Assembly (NCBI GenBank): GCA_009731375.1
Contig: BJOX01000018.1
Location: forward strand, 563,030 to 589,744
Direction: 5' to 3'
DNA: 26,715 nucleotides
DNA from: Paulinella micropora
Lineage: Eukaryota > Cercozoa > Imbricatea > Euglyphida
Shown here: piece by piece, positions 25,259 to 26,715 of the stretch
Position numbering within the stretch: position 1 is the stretch's first letter
Layout of the letters: the number at the start of each line of letters is the position of its first letter
Position numbers and translations under genes: made by a program
Notes under the pieces: generated by a model
The model's database searches: none
What the model was told of the DNA's origin: nothing
What the model saw: the letters and a program-made list of their open reading frames with translations, nothing else

Positions 25259-26715
25259 TTATTCCTCTTCGCTGTCTGCATCAGAGCAGTCGTCATAGTC
25301 CTCGCCCGGCGGCAGCTCGTGCAAGACCGACGCGGCACTAGCCAATGGCTTGTCGCTGATCTTGGCGTACTCGTGCTCCCAAACGTAAAAGATGCGGCAG
25401 CCGGCCGGCATCCGCTGGCGCACATAGTACATGCGGGCCATTGTCTCGTGGTACAAATCCCGGTTCCTGCGCCCGCTGAGCGACGATCGGCCCTCGGCAT
25501 ACTTGGGATGGCCAGGCGGGAAGCCGTGGTACGCGTTGCCGTGGAACTCGTACGCGCAATTGCCCGCCGTGTCGTAGCCGTCCAAACGCATCTTCGTGCC
25601 TGGGACTCTGGCCTCTGCTCCGTGCGGCACGGCGGCACCGTTCACAAAGTGCTTGTGCTGGATCTGGCAGCCCTGCGTCTGTTCGAGCCTGTCCCACAGC
25701 CTGCACGCCACGATCGAGCAGCCCGCTGCTGGCTTGGGAATCAACCCGCGCGCATACGCGTGCTCTGCGCACAGCATCCGCTTGCGACCCTGCTCATCCG
25801 CAAACTTTGCCTGTATCTTGGCACCGGGGGGACAGTCCTCGCACGGGTCTTGCACCTTGTAGCAGCCGCGCGCCCTCGCGTGCTGTGCGCATAGCCTCTG
25901 CCTGCGCCCTTGCTCGTCCTCATAGCTGGAGTGTTTCTTGGCGCCTGCCGGGCAGTCCTCGCAAGGGTTTTGCACCTCGTGGCAGCTGCGCACTCTCGCG
26001 TGCTCTGCGCACAGCCTCTGCTTGCGCCCTTGCTCGTCCGCATAACAGGCGTATTTCTTTGCGTCGTCTGGGCAGTCCTCGCACGGGTGCCGCAGCTCGT
26101 GGCAGCCGCGCGCCCGAGCGTGCTCCGCGCACAGCCTCTGCTTGCGCCCTTGCTCGTCCGCAAAGGTTGCTTCTTTCTTGGCGCCAGTTGGGCAGTCCTC
26201 GCACGGGCTTTGCAATTCGTGGCAGCCGCGCGCTCTCGCGTGCTCCGCGCACAGCCTCTGCTTGCGCCCTTGCTCGTCCGCAAAGTGGGCCGCTTTCTTT
26301 GAAGTAACCGGACAGTCCTCGCACGGGTTTTGCAATTCGTGGCAGCCACGCGCTCTCGCGTGCTCCGCGCACAGCCTCTTGCTGCGACCTTGCTCGTCCG
26401 CAAAGGCGGCCGCTTTCTTGAAGCCAACAGGGCAGTCCTCGCAAGGGTTTTGCACCTCGTGGCAGCCACGCGCTCTCGCGTGCTCCGCGCACAGCCTCTT
26501 GCTGCGACCTTGCTCGTCCGCAAAGGCGGCCGCTTTCTTGGCGCCGGGCGGACAGTCCTTGCACTGGTTCAGGAGCTCGTGGCAGCCGCGCGCCCGAGCG
26601 TGCTCCGCGCACAGCCTCTTCCTGCGCCCTTGCTCGTCCGCAAAGCAGGCCTCTTTCTTTGAGTCGGGTGGGCAGTCCTCGCACGGAAACCGCACCACGT
26701 GGCAGCCGCGCGCTC
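25259..26715 (-). CDS. EsV-1-7-like Cys/His repeat protein fused to a PD-(D/E)XK-type nuclease, 5' partial
   Basis: The frame leaves the window at its right edge, so the true start is missing; the GTG at 26698 is internal. At least eight 40-residue units follow the plan C-x2-C-x20-C-x2-H-x5-C-H with core FADEQGR...RLCAEHARARG. This resembles the EsV-1-7 repeat (C-x4-C-x16-C-x2-H) known from phaeoviruses, brown algal IMM proteins and other algae and giant viruses, with shifted first-Cys spacing. After the array comes MRLDGYD, then AYEFHGNAYHGFPPGHP, then LYHETMAR and IFYVWEHEY, the succession of a nuclease-like domain common in giant viruses (Asp, Glu-x-His-Gly, Trp-Glu). The tail is acidic (DCSDADSEEE). 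The repeats probably bind nucleic acid or protein and would target the nuclease. The reaction itself is inferred. Confidence 0.75.
   Translation of the reverse strand, partial: ARGCHVVRFPCEDCPPDSKKEACFADEQGRRKRLCAEHARARGCHELLNQCKDCPPGAKKAAAFADEQGRSKRLCAEHARARGCHEVQNPCEDCPVGFKKAAAFADEQGRSKRLCAEHARARGCHELQNPCEDCPVTSKKAAHFADEQGRKQRLCAEHARARGCHELQSPCEDCPTGAKKEATFADEQGRKQRLCAEHARARGCHELRHPCEDCPDDAKKYACYADEQGRKQRLCAEHARVRSCHEVQNPCEDCPAGAKKHSSYEDEQGRRQRLCAQHARARGCYKVQDPCEDCPPGAKIQAKFADEQGRKRMLCAEHAYARGLIPKPAAGCSIVACRLWDRLEQTQGCQIQHKHFVNGAAVPHGAEARVPGTKMRLDGYDTAGNCAYEFHGNAYHGFPPGHPKYAEGRSSLSGRRNRDLYHETMARMYYVRQRMPAGCRIFYVWEHEYAKISDKPLASAASVLHELPPGEDYDDCSDADSEEE
25760..26715 (-). repeat. 120-bp coding tandem repeat (about eight units)
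   Basis: Units begin at 26683, 26563, 26443, 26323, 26203, 26083, 25963 and 25843 (first Cys codon), with a perfect 120-base period and high nucleotide identity. The last unit is degenerate after the CAEH motif. Units 2 and 3 are the most alike, which suggests recent expansion on the distal side. Confidence 0.92.

Noticed and set aside
25760-26715. CRISPR array
   Set aside because: The 120-base units are continuous coding repeats with conserved Cys and His codons and no unique spacers.
14041-26715. Naming the GC-rich segment as a herpesvirus because of the UL52-type zinc finger
   Set aside because: The PrimPol/UL52 fold is shared by several virus groups and eukaryotes, an RPB10-like subunit is not a herpesvirus gene, and no herpesvirus capsid or terminase gene is in the window.

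Overview
The window looks like a scaffold from a eukaryotic genome assembly. It holds a repeat-rich flank, an AT-rich polinton-like virus (PLV) or virophage-type element, and a very GC-rich segment that reads as part of a larger dsDNA virus or an endogenous copy of one. The host cannot be named from the sequence. Long (ATA)n tracts, retroposon-like islands and five N gaps point to a nuclear genome scaffold. The PLV and the EsV-1-7-like repeats would suit a protist or alga, but this is inference.

Layout. 1-3640: microsatellites, gaps and unique or retroposon-like DNA with no convincing gene. 3640-14040: PLV. A rightward block holds two small early-type genes, a family B DNA polymerase and a Pif1-like SF1 helicase that are contiguous and probably one fused reading unit, and a small YKG-motif protein. 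A leftward block holds a class 3 lipase, a DUF3223/DCL-like protein, a fiber- or spike-like protein, the major capsid protein, the penton (minor capsid) protein and an adenain-type protease. The two blocks interleave around 7.8-9.5 kb. Five leftward genes carry a TATAG-type motif just before the ATG, and rightward genes carry other shared motifs. Many PLV genes are broken: in-frame stops in the major capsid gene, the polymerase and a small gene, and frameshifts in the polymerase/helicase, fiber and YKG genes. The PLV is therefore decaying, poorly polished, or both.

14041-26715: base composition changes abruptly and two reading frames run through the join. This part encodes a very large coiled-coil-containing protein, a CxxC-repeat protein ending in three PSAPPAY units (overlapping PSAP and PPxY late-domain-like motifs), a zinc-finger protein whose transmembrane C-terminus is hidden behind two probable frameshifts, an archaeo-eukaryotic primase of the PrimPol/UL52 type, an RPB10-like RNA polymerase subunit, an unknown protein overlapping it, and a protein with at least eight 40-residue EsV-1-7-like Cys/His repeats followed by a giant-virus-type nuclease domain. 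A primase plus an RNA polymerase subunit suggests a virus that carries its own replication and transcription functions. A nucleocytoplasmic virus, a mirusvirus-like virus or an unknown lineage all remain possible.

The most notable items are the PolB-helicase unit, the late-domain array beside a hidden membrane protein with which it shares a zinc-knuckle sequence, the EsV-1-7-like/nuclease fusion, and the junction at 14040/14041.
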